A stretch of 64,000 nt of DNA from NCBI RefSeq assembly GCF_003265705.1, contig NW_020313057.1, positions 8,413,820 to 8,477,819 of the forward strand. Reading direction: 5' to 3'. Within the stretch, counting starts at the first letter, position 1; every line of letters starts with the position of its first letter. Shown here one piece after another: positions 24,516 to 36,001 of the stretch. Both the position numbers and the translations under genes were made by a program. The stretch comes from Callorhinus ursinus (Eukaryota > Chordata > Mammalia > Carnivora > Otariidae). The notes below the pieces were generated by a model. That model had not been told where the DNA came from. It was given only the letters and a program-made list of their open reading frames with translations, and searched no databases.

Positions 24516-26372
24516 CTTATAAAAAAAATGACAGAGCACAAATGAAAGAGTCAAGAAAATATAAGAGCCAGAAATTTTAATATGGTCAAATAGCTTTAAG
24601 TTCTAAGAGTCCTGGGTACATAACTTCTTTATAGGAACAACCCAAACAGGCCCACCTGTGGCTAGGCTTGGCTCATGGAATGCAGTTTTCCAAACCAGTA
24701 TTTTCAGTGCTTCCTACTGTCAATAGCAGAGAAGAATGGGCCCTTAATCACAGAGATGCAAGCACTTCAGCCACCTGAAGTCAAGCTATATCTTAGAAGT
24801 ATCATATTTTATTTTAAAAGTTCATGTACAATTTATATGTTACTCCATAAAATATCTGTGTTCATTTTAAAGATGTTTTTAGACAAAATTTGGAGAAAAT
24901 TGAAAGCTCCAGGGGCTCCAGCCTGTCTATCTCTGAAGCTTTGCACCCCCCTGGCATGCTGCCCTGAACTTCGCAGGGGCCATAATCATGGTCTTGGAGC
25001 AAAGGGTAGAACAGATTTTCAATACTGCTGCAAAGCAGATGATACAAGTGTTAAGGGGGAGAAGACAATCCTTTGAGGTCATCTACAAGTTCTTTCAAGG
25101 TTATCCCATCCTTTAAGAGTGGTTACAGAGCTCTAAATCTCTCCTGGACAATTTGGATCAAGTCTTAAGAGTACCCAAGGATTGGACTGACGTTGGGGAA
25201 AGAGATGATGTGCTCACTAAAGCCCCCAATTGACCATTGACTGTCATGTGGTGTGAGCAACTGCGGGTCAACCCGTCCCTTTTCTCAGGACTTTTTTTGT
25301 TTGGACTGCTTGGAATGAGGACCCAACTGTGCTCCACATCCAGAGTAGGAAACAGTGCATGTCTTCTGGATGTACGTATGCCCATGCACTGCCTAGAGAA
25401 TCAAATTATTCTTTAGTTAACTAATGAAAAAATGTTCCTTTTTTGACAGTTGACAGACTTATATACCCCCCAATACCAGCCAAAACGTATGCCTAATTAT
25501 TTTATAAATTACGTTGTGTTGTCACAGACCTCAGGGGAATCAAGCACTTCTAAGTGTTCTCCCTCCCCTGCCTGAGGGAAACACACAGTTGCCACCAGTC
25601 TTGTCTTGCTCATCCATCCTTACTCCCGTGGGGGGTCATGTTTCTCTTCCCATCAGTGGGTGGTCCCTCTCAGTCTTCCTTGGATCAGTGTAACGGGGCA
25701 CCGAGTTTGACTCCCATGAGATACAAAGATCGTTCTCAAAATGATTTCTTCCCAGAAAGGTGTTAAACTTCACTGTGCTTTCTGTTCTGTTCTCTTTCTG
25801 CCAAAATAACAGGGGAAATAATTTTTCAAAACACTAGATTTATTTCTCATTTTCAATATGAAACATAAGCAGTTTTGTGCATTGGGAATACAAGCTTCGA
25901 CTTGAGTGCTAGATGTTAAGATTCATCCTTGAAAATGCTTAGTCTGAGGTAAGCGTCTGGCATTGCCCAAATGGCCACCTCCAAGTCACTGTAGGTGACT
26001 CCCACATTCCCACACACAAGTACACACACAATCACTGTGGTGTAATCACCACCCCCCCATTCCTATTCTGATGTTTCAAATTCCTACAACAAAACACATG
26101 AATTTCATGTGGATCTAAAATAGAGGATCTAAAATATGAATGCTCTTGAGAGAGGCAAAGACTGCCCTAAAATTACACTGAAGACTGAACAGCCTAAGAG
26201 ATCCTTCCTTGGCCATGTGTAACAATTACCATGCTTTTGGCTGCAGTTAACAGAAAACCTGGCTCAGCTAGACTACACAATGAACAAAATGTTTCAGCTC
26301 ACCGATTCGTGTCCTATGTGCATCCTACACCAATCATGGTCGGGGAGAATGAAGTTATCATGATTACCTTAG
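24516..26372. other. Unique stretch with a 133-codon open frame, not accepted as a gene
   Basis: The longest frame is 24675-25076 (+). It has no motif that I recognise, a Cys- and Leu-rich odd composition, and no clear splice context. The piece 24890-25300 has a transcript-like texture and could be an unrecognised old repeat. The stretch 26231-26300 ('ggctgcagttaacagaaaacctggctcag') resembles the start of a common old repeat but I cannot name it. Confidence 0.35.
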
Positions 26373-26545
26373 ACCAGTGGTTCTCAGACTCGAACTTGCA
26401 TGACAGTAGCCTGGAAGCTTATGACAACCAAATGATTGGGCTTCATGCCTTGGGTTGCTCATTAAGTCTGAGATGAAGCTCAAGAATTGTCATCGTGAAA
26501 TGCTGATGTTCCTGGCCTTGGGAACCACAGTTTGAGAATCACTAT
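26373..26545 (+). mobile_element. MER5A-like hAT (Charlie) non-autonomous DNA transposon
   Basis: It starts 'cagtggttctcagactcgaacttgcatgacagtagcctggaagctt', passes 'gatgttcctggccttgggaacc' and ends 'cagtttgagaatcactatg'. The first and last ten bases form the expected short terminal inverted repeats (cagtggttctc against gagaatcactatg, imperfect). No transposase is expected in this family, and an 8-bp target duplication is not obvious. Confidence 0.82.
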
Positions 26546-26915
26546 GTAAGCCTACTGAAACTGACCTACCTCCTGGGGCTGGGGAGGTATCCTGCCTTCC
26601 CTGATATATATGGTGACCTGAGACTTGAATAAAATTGAGCTTCTGTTAGGAAGGAAGGAGAGAGGGAGTGGCCGTTTGACATTTCTCTTGTATTAAAGTA
26701 TGAAAAATAGGTGCATGATCCCAGGAGATAGTGATTAAAAGACACCACTCTCCATGACAGAAAGAGTTCAACTGGACTACAAAAAAACCACAAGTACTCC
26801 AACAAGAAGTTTTGGAATATTTATGTATTCAAGCAGGCTTCCACATTGCCTTGGAGTAGAGAATTCTCTCCTCTTCATGCTGAATCTGAGACTCCGTGGG
26901 GCCCTAGGCCACTTC
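26546..26915. other. Unique non-coding stretch
   Basis: Nothing recognised apart from an A-rich short run. Confidence 0.4.
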
Positions 26916-27143
26916 ATTTAAACTCTCTGCCAGGGCAGCTAGGTGACTCAGTTGGTTGAGTGTCTGCCTCTTGATTTCTGCTCAGGTCGTGATCTTAGGA
27001 TCTCAGGATCATGGTTTCGAGCCCCGTGTTGGGCTCTGCGCTCAGTGTGGAGTCTGCTTGCCCCTCTCCTTCTGTTCCTTCCCCACTATCTATCTATCTA
27101 AAATAAATAAATAAAATCTTGAAAAAAATTTAAACTCTTTGCC
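26916..27143 (+). mobile_element. CAN-SINE with TSD
   Basis: Head 'cagggcagctaggtgactcag' (diverged), 'gatttctgctcaggtcgtgatctt', 'gttgggctctgcgctcagtgtggagtctgcttg', tail 'ctatctatctatctaaaataaataaataaaatcttg'. The 16-bp duplication atttaaactctctgcc at 26916-26931 recurs with one mismatch at 27128-27143. The (CTAT)4 in the tail is a young microsatellite seed. Confidence 0.93.
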
Positions 27144-27404
27144 ACCTAGGGTTTATGGGAAATGTATTGTGGCTATGTGTGATCTTTTTCTACCTCCGGT
27201 GCCATTCTCAGGCTTGAGGGTAATAATTCTACTAATCTCTGATCCAATGCTGGGGGCCAATGAGAATTCTATGAAACTATTTCATCCTACCTAAAACACA
27301 CTGAACTCACAGTTCTATTTCATTCTGGGATCTGTTGGTCTCCTGGTCCCCAACCAGAAAGTTTACAAAGATCCTTTCTGCCTTCAGGTCCCCAAACCTA
27401 TCAT

Positions 27405-27838
27405 TGTGTGATAGTTAATTTTATGTGTCAAGTTGACTTGGCTAAAGGATGTGCAGATTGCTGGTAAAACATTATTTCTGAGCATTTCTGTGAGGTTTCC
27501 AGAGAAGATGAGCATTTGAGTCAATGGACTAAGGAAGGAAGATCTGTCCTCTCCAATGAGGGTGGGCATCACCCAGTCCACTGAGGGCCCGGATAGGCAG
27601 AGGAGAGTCAATTTCACTCTCTCTCTCCTTGAGATGGGGTATACATCTTCTCCTGTCCTGGGACACCAGAGCTCCTGGTTCTTGAGCCTTCAGACTTGGA
27701 CTGAATTATATCACTAGCATATCTCGGCCTCTATAGTCATGTGAATCAATTCCCATAATAAATCTACTCTTATCTATTTATCTATCAATCCACCCTATTG
27801 GTTCTGTTTCTCTGGAGGACCCTAGCTAATACACGTGG
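27405..27838 (+). repeat. Ancient LTR-like interspersed repeat
   Basis: It begins 'gtgatagttaattttatgtgtcaagttgacttgg' and ends 'ttggttctgtttctctggaggaccctagctaatacac', both familiar boundary words of one common mammalian repeat. Between them, 'gatgagcatttgagtcaatggactaagg', 'ccagtccactgagggcccgg' and 'caattcccataataaatctactc' follow in the expected order. An aataaa near the 3' end suits an LTR. I am sure it is a repeat but not of its family name. Confidence 0.65.
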
Positions 27839-28927
27839 AATTCTAGTATTTGCTCCTTTGCCCATCACAGACCTGGCTGAGCAGAGGGGTATCGGGACAA
27901 AAGCCCACATCAAAAGCTGAGTATTTTTCTCAGTCCTTTTCCCTCTGGGTAGTCTCCCCTTCTTCCCTACCTGGGAACGTTTTCACCAATCTGAAAGAAG
28001 AAAAACTCTCTTCTAATTACTTCCATTTTATGGCCAGATTTGAAACTTGAAATACAGTAATTTCAATTTTTTTTATTCTCCAGTATTCTGTGTAGGAAAC
28101 TTTGGGTAATAGGATTCGGAAGAAAAAAGCAGAAACATAAAATAGATTCATTAAAACTGAAGAAAAGAATGCCACAATAATAAAATTGAAAATCATAACC
28201 TGTCTCCTGTCCCCGCTCAGCAATTCTTTCAATATGCCATACTTTGTCTTTTAGATTTGGGAGATCATTGAGCATGGAGTTGTGTGTTCACTAGTGGGAA
28301 GATAATGATAAAGTGAAACTTGACCTAGTCAAGACCCTTATAAAATTATCAGTGTTTTCTACCATAGCAATGTTTTTTTTACAACATATTCTGATCCTTC
28401 AGCTTTTAGACAGATTCCTAGAACCCAAAGATAAAGCATTTTTTTTCTCCTTGACTGGAAGTGATTCATGGTGAAGGGGATGATTTTGGTAGCTCTCAGA
28501 AGGAGTTGTATTATAGGTTCTGACAGAGGACACTAGCCATGGATGGGATTTTAGAAGGAATTTTGATGAGTTTTGATGAAGTAAAGCCAGGGACTTTGGT
28601 AGCAGCTTAGCTTATGTTTGTTTTAAATGGCCCTTTACTTAATTGATTAACTATGATAAAGATCTAAATATACCAGGAAGATACACACTCACCATTCACA
28701 GTATTCTATGAAAGGTTTTATAGTTCTAAGAAATAATATCAGTAATTGATTAAAACATTTTGACAGTGAGCCAATTGGAATGGTTATATAAAGTTAAATG
28801 AGATTTTATATATATATATAATACACTGCAAATATTTAAATATAAACTATTAACAGCATCATAGCCCATGGAATCTGTTCTCATTTCTCCAGTTAAGAGC
28901 AGGAATTGAGACATTCTGGTTCAAATG
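27839..28927. other. Unique non-coding stretch
   Basis: AT-rich, with a short (TA)n at about 28807-28822. No gene or repeat family recognised. Confidence 0.4.
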
Positions 28928-29355
28928 AAATTAAGGTAGTAAATACAAATGGCCAACAGACACGTAAAAAGATGCTCAACATCACTAATTATCAGGGAAA
29001 TGCAAATCAAAACCACAATGAGATATCACCTCACACAAGGCAGAATCGTTGGTATCAAACCAGGAAATACTTAGTGTTGGTGAGGATGCAGAGAAAAGGG
29101 GATCTTCATGCACTGTTGGTGGGAATGCAAACTGGTACAGCCACTATGGAAAACAGTATGGCGTTTCCTCAGAAAATTAGAAAATGGAACTACCATATGA
29201 TCCAGCAATTCCACTTCTGGGTATTTATCCAGAGAAAATAAAAACACTCATTTAAAAAGATGTATGCACCCCTATGTTTATTGCAGCATTATTATTACAA
29301 TAGCCAGGATACAGAAGAAACCCAAGTGTCCATTCATAGTTGAATGGATAAAGAT

Positions 29356-29406
<51 letters not shown>

Positions 29407-29891
29407 AGAGTATTACTCAGCCATAAAAAATAGTGAGATCTTGTCATTTGCAACAACATGGATGAACCAAGAGGAAATTATACTAATTGAGATAGGTCAG
29501 ACAGGGAAGGACAAATACCATGTATTTTCACTTATATGTGAAATCTAAAAAACAACACAAATGAACAAGGTAAAGCAGAAACAGATTCATAAATACAGAG
29601 AGCAAACTGGTGATTGCTAGAAGGGAGAGGGTGGAGATGTAGGTGAAATAGGCAAAGGGGAAGCAGTAAAATCTTTTAATTATAAAATAAGTCAGAGGGA
29701 TGAAAAGTACAGCATAAGATATATAGTCAATAACACTGTAATAACTTGGTACAGTGACAGATGGTAACTACACTTAATGTGGTGAGTATTGCATCATATA
29801 GAGAACTGTCAAACCACTATGTTGTACACCTGAAACTAATATAACATTGTATGTCAACAATACTTCATTTAAAAAGAAAATTTAGGTAAGT
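28928..29891 (+). mobile_element. 5'-truncated L1 (ORF2 end and 3' UTR) with TSD
   Basis: The body (about 28941-29877) begins in the last part of L1 ORF2: 'atggccaacagacacgtaaaaagatgctcaacatcac', 'ggcagaatcg...', 'actggtacagccactatggaaaac', 'tatgatccagcaattccacttctggg'. It continues through the 3' UTR ('caacatggatgaaccaagagg') to 'gttgtacacctgaaactaatataacattgtatgtcaac'. Frameshifts break the ORF2 end into short frames (28906-29241, 29264-29548). The words aaattaaggtagt (28928-28940) and aaatttaggtaagt (29878-29891) agree apart from one mismatch and one gap, a likely target duplication. A CA array sits inside it. Confidence 0.9.
29357..29405. repeat. (CA)n microsatellite inside L1
   Basis: About 24 uninterrupted CA units between 'ggataaagatgta' and 'ccagagtattactcagcc'. 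In L1 this spot normally holds a short TA-rich run before 'atggaatattactcagcc'. Confidence 0.97.
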
Positions 29892-29946
29892 GGCATTGCC
29901 TCAAACTGTATTCTGGACTACCTTTGTTTAAATAATAGTGTACTAT

Positions 29947-30163
29947 GAAATATACAACTTTAAAGCTTTATTTATTTATTTTAGAGAGAAAGTATGCATG
30001 CAAGCAGGGGTAGGGGTAGAGGGAGAGGCAGAGGGAAAAAATCTCATGCAGACTCTCCTCAGGGCATGGAGCTGGACCCGGGGTTCAATCTCATGACCCT
30101 GAGATCATGACCTGAGCTGCTTAACTGATTGAGCCACCAGGTGCCCCTGAATTATACAACTTT
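29947..30163 (-). mobile_element. CAN-SINE, antisense, with TSD
   Basis: Starts 'gctttatttatttattttagagag', GA-rich block, then 'gagatcatgacctgagctgcttaactgattgagccaccaggtgcccc'. The 15-bp duplication gaaatatacaacttt (29947-29961) recurs at 30149-30163 with one mismatch. It is more diverged than the copies at 0.9 kb and 46 kb. Confidence 0.92.
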
Positions 30164-30448
30164 CAAACTCTTTTATACATTGGTTGTAAAGATATTTTCT
30201 GTAGACCATTTCTTAAGGCAGATCACTTTATAAGATATGCATACTCATGGAATACTATGTCATACTTCATTTCACTTTGCTATTGAACTTCACTTTCAGA
30301 CATATCCTTTTGATTTGCCATACATAAATATTCTTTTATATATAAATGCTACTACTGTTTCCTAACCAAGTAAAAATATAAGAAATTATGTAGGTTGTTT
30401 TTCAAAGTCACATAAACTTGGACTTTAATAATTACTGTAGTCCATAGA

Positions 30449-30494
30449 CTTAGAAGAATTTAGAAGAATTTCTAAGGATTTAGAAGAATTTCTC
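30449..30494. repeat. Small tandem of 'ttagaagaattt'
   Basis: The word tagaagaatt occurs three times within 46 bp, interrupted by 'ctaagga'. This is a local duplication of no known family. Confidence 0.7.
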
Positions 30495-30939
30495 TTCTCA
30501 GATCTTTTAGAGAACTGTTTTGTGCAGCGGGCAGGTCAAGACTTGAGCAAAGTATCACAGGTCCAAAGGTTTCCACATCTCTTTCAATGTTGACCCTTTA
30601 TCAAGAGCTCTCTACTTTCACCACAACTCGAGGTGTAGGACAGCGAAGTGGAGACCCAAGGCAATTAATGAACCATTCTCATTTCCACACCAATCATTTT
30701 CTGTCAACTGCTTTTTCAAAAACCAAAGAAATCCCTGACTCAACTATATGGACAATTGTAACAGTTCTTAATCCTATGTTTAACATAAAACATGCAAGGG
30801 GACACTAAATAACTCATCTGGAGCTATTGAGTGACAAATGTCTTTGAAAACAGAAGTCCCCAACTACCTTCACAAACCCACCAAAAATTTCCAGCTTTCC
30901 ATTAACCAAAAGACATGTGGGAAAATGTTTCAAAACACA

Positions 30940-31128
30940 AAGAAGAGAGAAGAAGAAGAAGAAGAAGAAGAAGAAGAAGAAGAAGAAGAAGCAGCAGCAG
31001 CAGCAGGAGAAGGAGAAGGAGAAGGAGACGAAGAAGAAGAAGAGAGGGAGGAAGAGGAAGGAAAGAGGTGGGGGAAGTAGAGGGGGGAAGGAGAGGGAGG
31101 AGGAGGGAAAGGAGGAGATAGAAGAAGG
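30940..31128. repeat. Polypurine tract with (GAA)14-(GCA)5
   Basis: The + strand is almost purely A/G for about 190 bp. It contains (GAA)14 at about 30949-30990, (GCA)5 at about 30991-31005, three GGAGAA units, then irregular GA/GGA-rich sequence. The only pyrimidines are in the GCA units and a handful of isolated bases. Frames read as poly-Glu, poly-Arg or poly-Lys depending on phase, which is a sign of repeat DNA rather than coding DNA. Such tracts can form triplex DNA. Confidence 0.95.
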
Positions 31129-31999
31129 TAAGTATATATTTTTACTACCTTCTGTCCACTATTAGTTTTAAAACACCTTTCCCCACCCGTATGAAATTAC
31201 TCCAGAGAGGCCAAGTGATTATTTTATTTATCTCTAGAGCCAAAAGATATGATATGATTTCAAACAATAGATTCATTTAAAAAAAAAACTACATTATAAC
31301 AAATGTTTAATAATGCTTTTTTGTATCAGTTACCAAAAAGTGATGGATCACTCATGTAATGTGGGGGCACTTGCTCAGAATTATTTATTTTCATTCTATG
31401 GGTTTGGTATTTAGAGTTATTGTAGTATATTTTTAAAATAATATAGAGGCCAAAGATAAGGAAAATTCAATTAACCATAAAGGTCAAAATCACTTAGAAA
31501 TTAAAAAAAAAAACAGATGCGGGTGCTAAAGTAAAGTTTTCTTTGGTTTAAAGGACTGGCTTTATACCAAAAGTCTTCTTTTAATATTTTATTTTTGGGA
31601 TAAACTTTGAAGTTTTTCTTAGACACCTAAATATTGGAAAATCCTATCAACATACTGCCCCCACATTTATATAAAATAATTAACTGAAGCAATGTCTTCT
31701 AAATGGAAATATTTCCTGTAACAGCTAGTAAAACAGAAAAGAAAGAAATATAAAAATTTGATAGTCAAGTACAAGTTTTTTTTTATGGCTTCAGGACACT
31801 CCATTACAATAAAATAGTTTCCAAAACAAGTTTTATCTCCAACAAGTCCTTTTCTAAATGTGAACTTTTGTTTCAGCTTCACAATATCTTTAACATCCCC
31901 ATGTATTATCCTTCTTAAACAGCTATCCTCTATTTTAACTGGACAGTCATAACTGAACTTAAATATCCTACCATTCCCTTCTATAAATGCTCAACTTTT
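31129..31999. other. Unique AT-rich non-coding stretch
   Basis: No gene or repeat family recognised. A short A-tract lies at about 31502-31513. Confidence 0.4.
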
Positions 32000-32320
32000 G
32001 ATCACCTAGAAATACAGAAATACAATGCAGGCCACAGAGGTAATTTCAAATTTCAAATTTCTAGTAGCCACTTAGAGCACAAGGCAATTGAATTTTCACT
32101 AGAAACCGTTGATCTGGGCTCAGATGTCATAAAATTTATAGTTGCAACAGTTGAATCATCCAGGTTATTCCACACATAGTTTAAAAAGTCCCAATACCTC
32201 AATTCAGCAAGTTTTCAATGTAAATTTAAATTTATAAAAATTAAATAAAATTTTAAAATTCTGTTTCTCCTACTAGCCACATGTGGGGAGTGATATCTAG
32301 GACTATAACGTACATACTAC
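32000..32320. repeat. Possible old mariner/MARNA-like DNA element
   Basis: The words 'caatgcaggccacagaggtaatttcaaatttcaaatttctagtagccac' and 'tgtaaatttaaatttataaaaatt...actagccacatgtgggg' resemble a palindromic mammalian repeat in which 'ctagtagccac' and 'tagccacatgtgg' face each other. The centre is AT-rich. The family assignment is weak. Confidence 0.35.
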
Positions 32321-32469
32321 TCACCTTTTACCATGCTTTATGTTTGGAGGCAATAGACACATGTGCTATTAAACTTGAGCATAGACAACACAAATATACA
32401 CACGTGACATGTATGTATAATAAGTAGTGATAACAATTGTTCAGGTTTAACTTTAGGGGCTACATGCAG

Positions 32470-33010
32470 CAGATTGCCCATGTAAGCCACCAGCAACCCC
32501 TGACTCTACTATACCTACGTGCCTCTTCTTCCCACCAAGAACCTAGACTGTATCCCTTCTTTTGAATCTGGGCCAACCCTGGCGTTGCTCCCATCATCAG
32601 AATGCAGAAGAAAGGATTCTGTATGACTTTTTTAGCCTCGTCTTTCCAAGCAGCTTTCATTTTTGTTCTCTTGGAAACCAGCCACCAGGTAAAGAATCTC
32701 ACATTCAACTACTCCATGATGAAAGACCACAGAGGGAAAGAGGTCACATGAAGAACCAAGGCAAACCTACCAACAGCCAGCATCCTATGAGTAAGGCTCT
32801 TCCAGGTGATGAAGGGAAGGACAGCTAAACATCGCAGCCAGACTGCAGATGACCAAGCCATCCTAACTGATGCCTCGAGCACTGTGGGATAGTCAGGACA
32901 TCCAGGCTGGGCCTTTTTCAAAAACTCACCTCACAAAATCATGATCAAGCTGAATAGTTATTATTTTAAGCCTGTCATTTTGCAGTGTTTGTATGCAACA
33001 AGAAACAACT
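32470..33010 (+). mobile_element. ERVL-MaLR type LTR remnant
   Basis: The order follows an MLT1/MaLR-like LTR: 'gaatctgggccaaccctggcg', 'tgttctcttggaaaccagccacca', 'ccaacagccagcatcctatgagtaag', 'ccatcctaactgatgcctcgagc', and a final 'ttattattttaagcctgtcattttgcagtgtttgtatgcaac', where the intact LTR reads ttaagcc...ttggggt...ttgttacgcaac. It is ancient and heavily mutated. Frames at 32460-32708 and 32562-32828 are chance. Confidence 0.65.
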
Positions 33011-33700
33011 GATGCAGAAATTGGTACATACAGGCAACGTGCTCCTGTAACAAAACCCAAAACGTGTATTTGTCATTAGGAGTGGGGAGCAGAAAGAGCC
33101 TGGAAAAAAACCAGCAACAAGACTATTCAGCGGAGTCTTGAAAGGTAGTAAGGAAAGTGCTTTGGACGCTGGAAAAACCAGAAGCCGGTTAAGTAGGGGT
33201 AGAAAAATTAGTGAAAGTGCCACCCGTAGTAACTCATAAGATGAAACAAGCACCTCAAAACGTGTAGATTTGGCTGAGGAGATTCCAGGAAGAAATGTTG
33301 ATGCTGCCAGTTGTCTTCTTTTAACTACATATAAGTATCGCAAGAGAAAAATGAGCTAAAAAAAGAAACTGTTTAGTTTTTTAATCAAAATTTGATGGAA
33401 ATGGGGAGGTCTCTCCAGTTAGCAAAATATCCTCAAAGTAAAAAGTGGCTTTAAGGAAACAAACAAATACAAGGCTGCCAGTAGAACTCGGTCAAGACGA
33501 ATTCAAGGATGCAGCTGGAAGTTCTTTGATAAACACCTCAAACTGACCGAAGTCAGCCCCTCGAAGATTCTCTCATCTGGACAAATGGGCATCTAAGAAT
33601 GTTAACAGTCTTATCCCACTCACAGGCCGAAGTAGAGAAGGGCCTGTCTTGAAGAGGTTTGTGACTATGGCTTCTCTCTAATGTATTTGACTATAATCTG
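33011..33700 (+). mobile_element. MaLR internal-like sequence (endogenous retrovirus-like remnant)
   Basis: Directly after the LTR, 'gatgcagaaattggtacatacaggcaacgtgctcctgtaacaaaaccc' follows the usual start of MaLR internal sequence ('aaattggtacc...tgctgtaacaaatacc'), then 'gtggctttaagg' and 'tttggctgaggag' words. No retroviral protein domain is readable. The right limit is a guess. The antisense 122-codon frame at 32975-33343 lies across this remnant and has no coding support. Confidence 0.5.
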
Positions 33701-35826
33701 ATACATAGGAAACCCACAGTACTTTAGAGGAGATTTTAGCTAATAAACTGGGTCATTCCAAGGTTCAATAAAAGAAGAATGGCAAAGAATCAAAATTTGT
33801 TGTGTGAATATTTTAAAAGTACCAAGTCATCATAGAGATAAAATCACATGGTCAAATGCAGAAGCATAGTACAAGGATGTTTTTCCTTACGTTTAAGTTG
33901 TAAAGAGCCTCTGATTTTTATACTTAAATCTAATATGAGCAATTGATGCATGTTTAACAGTGCTGTGCACATATCTGTATGCATGTACATGCATATCCAT
34001 ATCTTTATCTAAATCTACCCTTATATCTATCTGAATTGGTCTGTGTTTTTTTTTTTATCATAAAATAGCCAGCACGTTGATGATAAAGTTAAAGTGGAGA
34101 TTTAATTTATCCAAAGCAACTGTTTCAGTAATCCCTATTCACAGGTTAACGTCATTGTCCTGTTTTCCTGACTGCCATAATTTGCTCTGTAAGACACAAA
34201 TCGTCACTTAGAAATGTATATATTCATACCAAGTAAACAGAAAGGAAAAAGTTGATGTAAGGGTCAGCCATTATGAGCTCTACCTGTTGAGCTATTTGTG
34301 GTTATTATACTCGACAGTGTCACAACAGAGCTGGAATGTTAACGCCTATGTCATGATCCCTTATCTGTCAGCTATTTGACTTAGGCATACTGATTTTAAA
34401 TTATATCTTTGGCTTTACTAAAAAATAAATAAGCCAAAAATGCCAAGGACTATGTCTAATAAAGAATGGCAATTTTATTCATTAGACAATTGCCTTCATG
34501 TAATCCATCACTGCCACTACAAAACAGCATTTTAAATTTCTGAGGTACAGACATGCCTTCTTTGCTTTCACTTGCACCCATGTTCAATGGCATTATAAGG
34601 TGGTTCCTTTCAATTCTTGTTATCCATAAATAAACATATTATGTGGAAGCACTGGATTCTCTTTTGGATTCAGTAACTGGAGGTCCAATTTTTTTGTCCC
34701 ATCTTCAGGCATCCTCCCCAAACTATCAGCTCTGTGAAGTCTCCATAAATGTATGGAAGTTTGTGTATCAGAGAGAGGACAGTGTTCATATGCACATGTG
34801 TGTAGAAGGGAAAAGGTGGTTGGGAAAATGAAGAAGAAATCTTTTCTATTTTAATGGCCATTACGCTTGACTCATTATTTTTAAGCTATTCCACACCATA
34901 TTGGAGCCACATCAGCCCCAATTTTAGAAGTTCTTCTTCACCACTCACCTCCTTAGGGCACATTAAGGTGCCAAGATTTGTTACATTCCTTTCTGTGCGA
35001 GGCCACTCTTGTTCCCTTATTAGAATCTGTGGCTTGTCAGAAGCGTTTAGTAACCTAATTGGAACACCCGCCCGTTCTAAATCAACTAAAAATTCTCAGC
35101 TTATATTTCAATTCCATTTCCAGGCAAGCCTCCACTAGCCCCTGGTTTCCTCCTCTTCTAGGAATACATGATTGTTTTCTTTCCGAAGCATGTGGCTGAC
35201 ATTATAGCATGCCCCTCAGGGGAGGATAATTTGCTCATTGTGGATTAGTTGCCTTCAGCAGGTAAGTCTCACCTGGGTCACATCCTTTAAGGGTACATCC
35301 GTGGACAGAACTGCCTGAAAACTTTCACTGGAATGTACAAAACTCTGCCCTGGCTTGTCTTGCTTGATGACACACTTTCTTTCGTGGGTGAATTTTCTCT
35401 CAGAAAGCTAATGCCATCATAAATGGATCAGTAAACTTTTTTCATTTTATTCCATGCTTTTTTTGGTTTTCTGTGCTGCCCATCAGACAAGCTATACCTA
35501 GAGGAATGTGAACTGAGATTCTGAAAATTTCTGACTCCATGATTACATAAAACCTCTAAAAGAAGGTTAGCTTAATCTGCCCAGCCTCATTGCTACATGA
35601 GTAGAATAAACTGGATAATTAGTAAATATACATGTATGGTGGTGTAGGAGGAGTGTTCTCAATGCCACATAGAGAGTATGCCCCTAAAATAAGAAATCTG
35701 GGCTGTCTGGCCAACAAAACAAAATATTTTGTATCCCATAATCTGCTCAGTTTAATATTAATGCAGAGGCTAACTTTTATTATAAAGGACGGTGTTGGGT
35801 TCTAGCACATTTCAGCCTTAAAAAAT
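33701..35826. other. Unique non-coding stretch
   Basis: No gene or repeat family recognised. Degenerate 'tatctnta' words occur around 33975-34035. The block 34270-34440 is AT-rich but of complex sequence and could be tested for conservation. Confidence 0.4.
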
Positions 35827-36001
35827 AATCTCTCTCAGGGTGCCTGGGTAGCTCAGTTGGTTAAGCATCTGACTCTTGATCTTAGCTGAGGTCTTGATCT
35901 AAGGGTTCTGAGTTCGAGGCCTGTGTTGGGCTCCATGCTGGGCATGGAACCTATTTTAAAAAAGAAAAGAAAAGAAAAGAAAAGAAAAGGAATCTCTCTC
36001 A
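35827..36001 (+). mobile_element. Short-type CAN-SINE with TSD
   Basis: Head 'gggtgcctgggtagctcagttggttaagc', 'ctgagttcgaggcctgtgttgggctccatgctgggcatggaacctattttaaaa', then an (AAAAG)n tail at about 35964-35989. It lacks the CT-rich 3' domain, so it is the short subtype. The duplication aatctctctca is at 35827-35837 and 35991-36001, identical. Confidence 0.94.

Noticed and set aside
24972..24983. Word cgcaggggccat, which occurs in antisense U6 snRNA
   Set aside because: Only 12 bases match and nothing on either side follows U6.
24675..25076. 133-codon plus-strand frame
   Set aside because: No domain, no splice or promoter context, and odd Cys/Leu-rich composition. It is most simply a chance frame.
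31121..31133. gaaggtaagtat, a strong splice donor-like word
   Set aside because: The upstream sequence is the polypurine tract, with no plausible coding exon.
30838..31165. Three overlapping plus-strand frames with poly-Glu, poly-Arg and poly-Lys
   Set aside because: All three phases are open because the DNA is a GAA/GGA polypurine tract, so none is a credible gene.
32975..33343. 122-codon minus-strand frame
   Set aside because: It lies across the MaLR LTR/internal remnant and has no domain.
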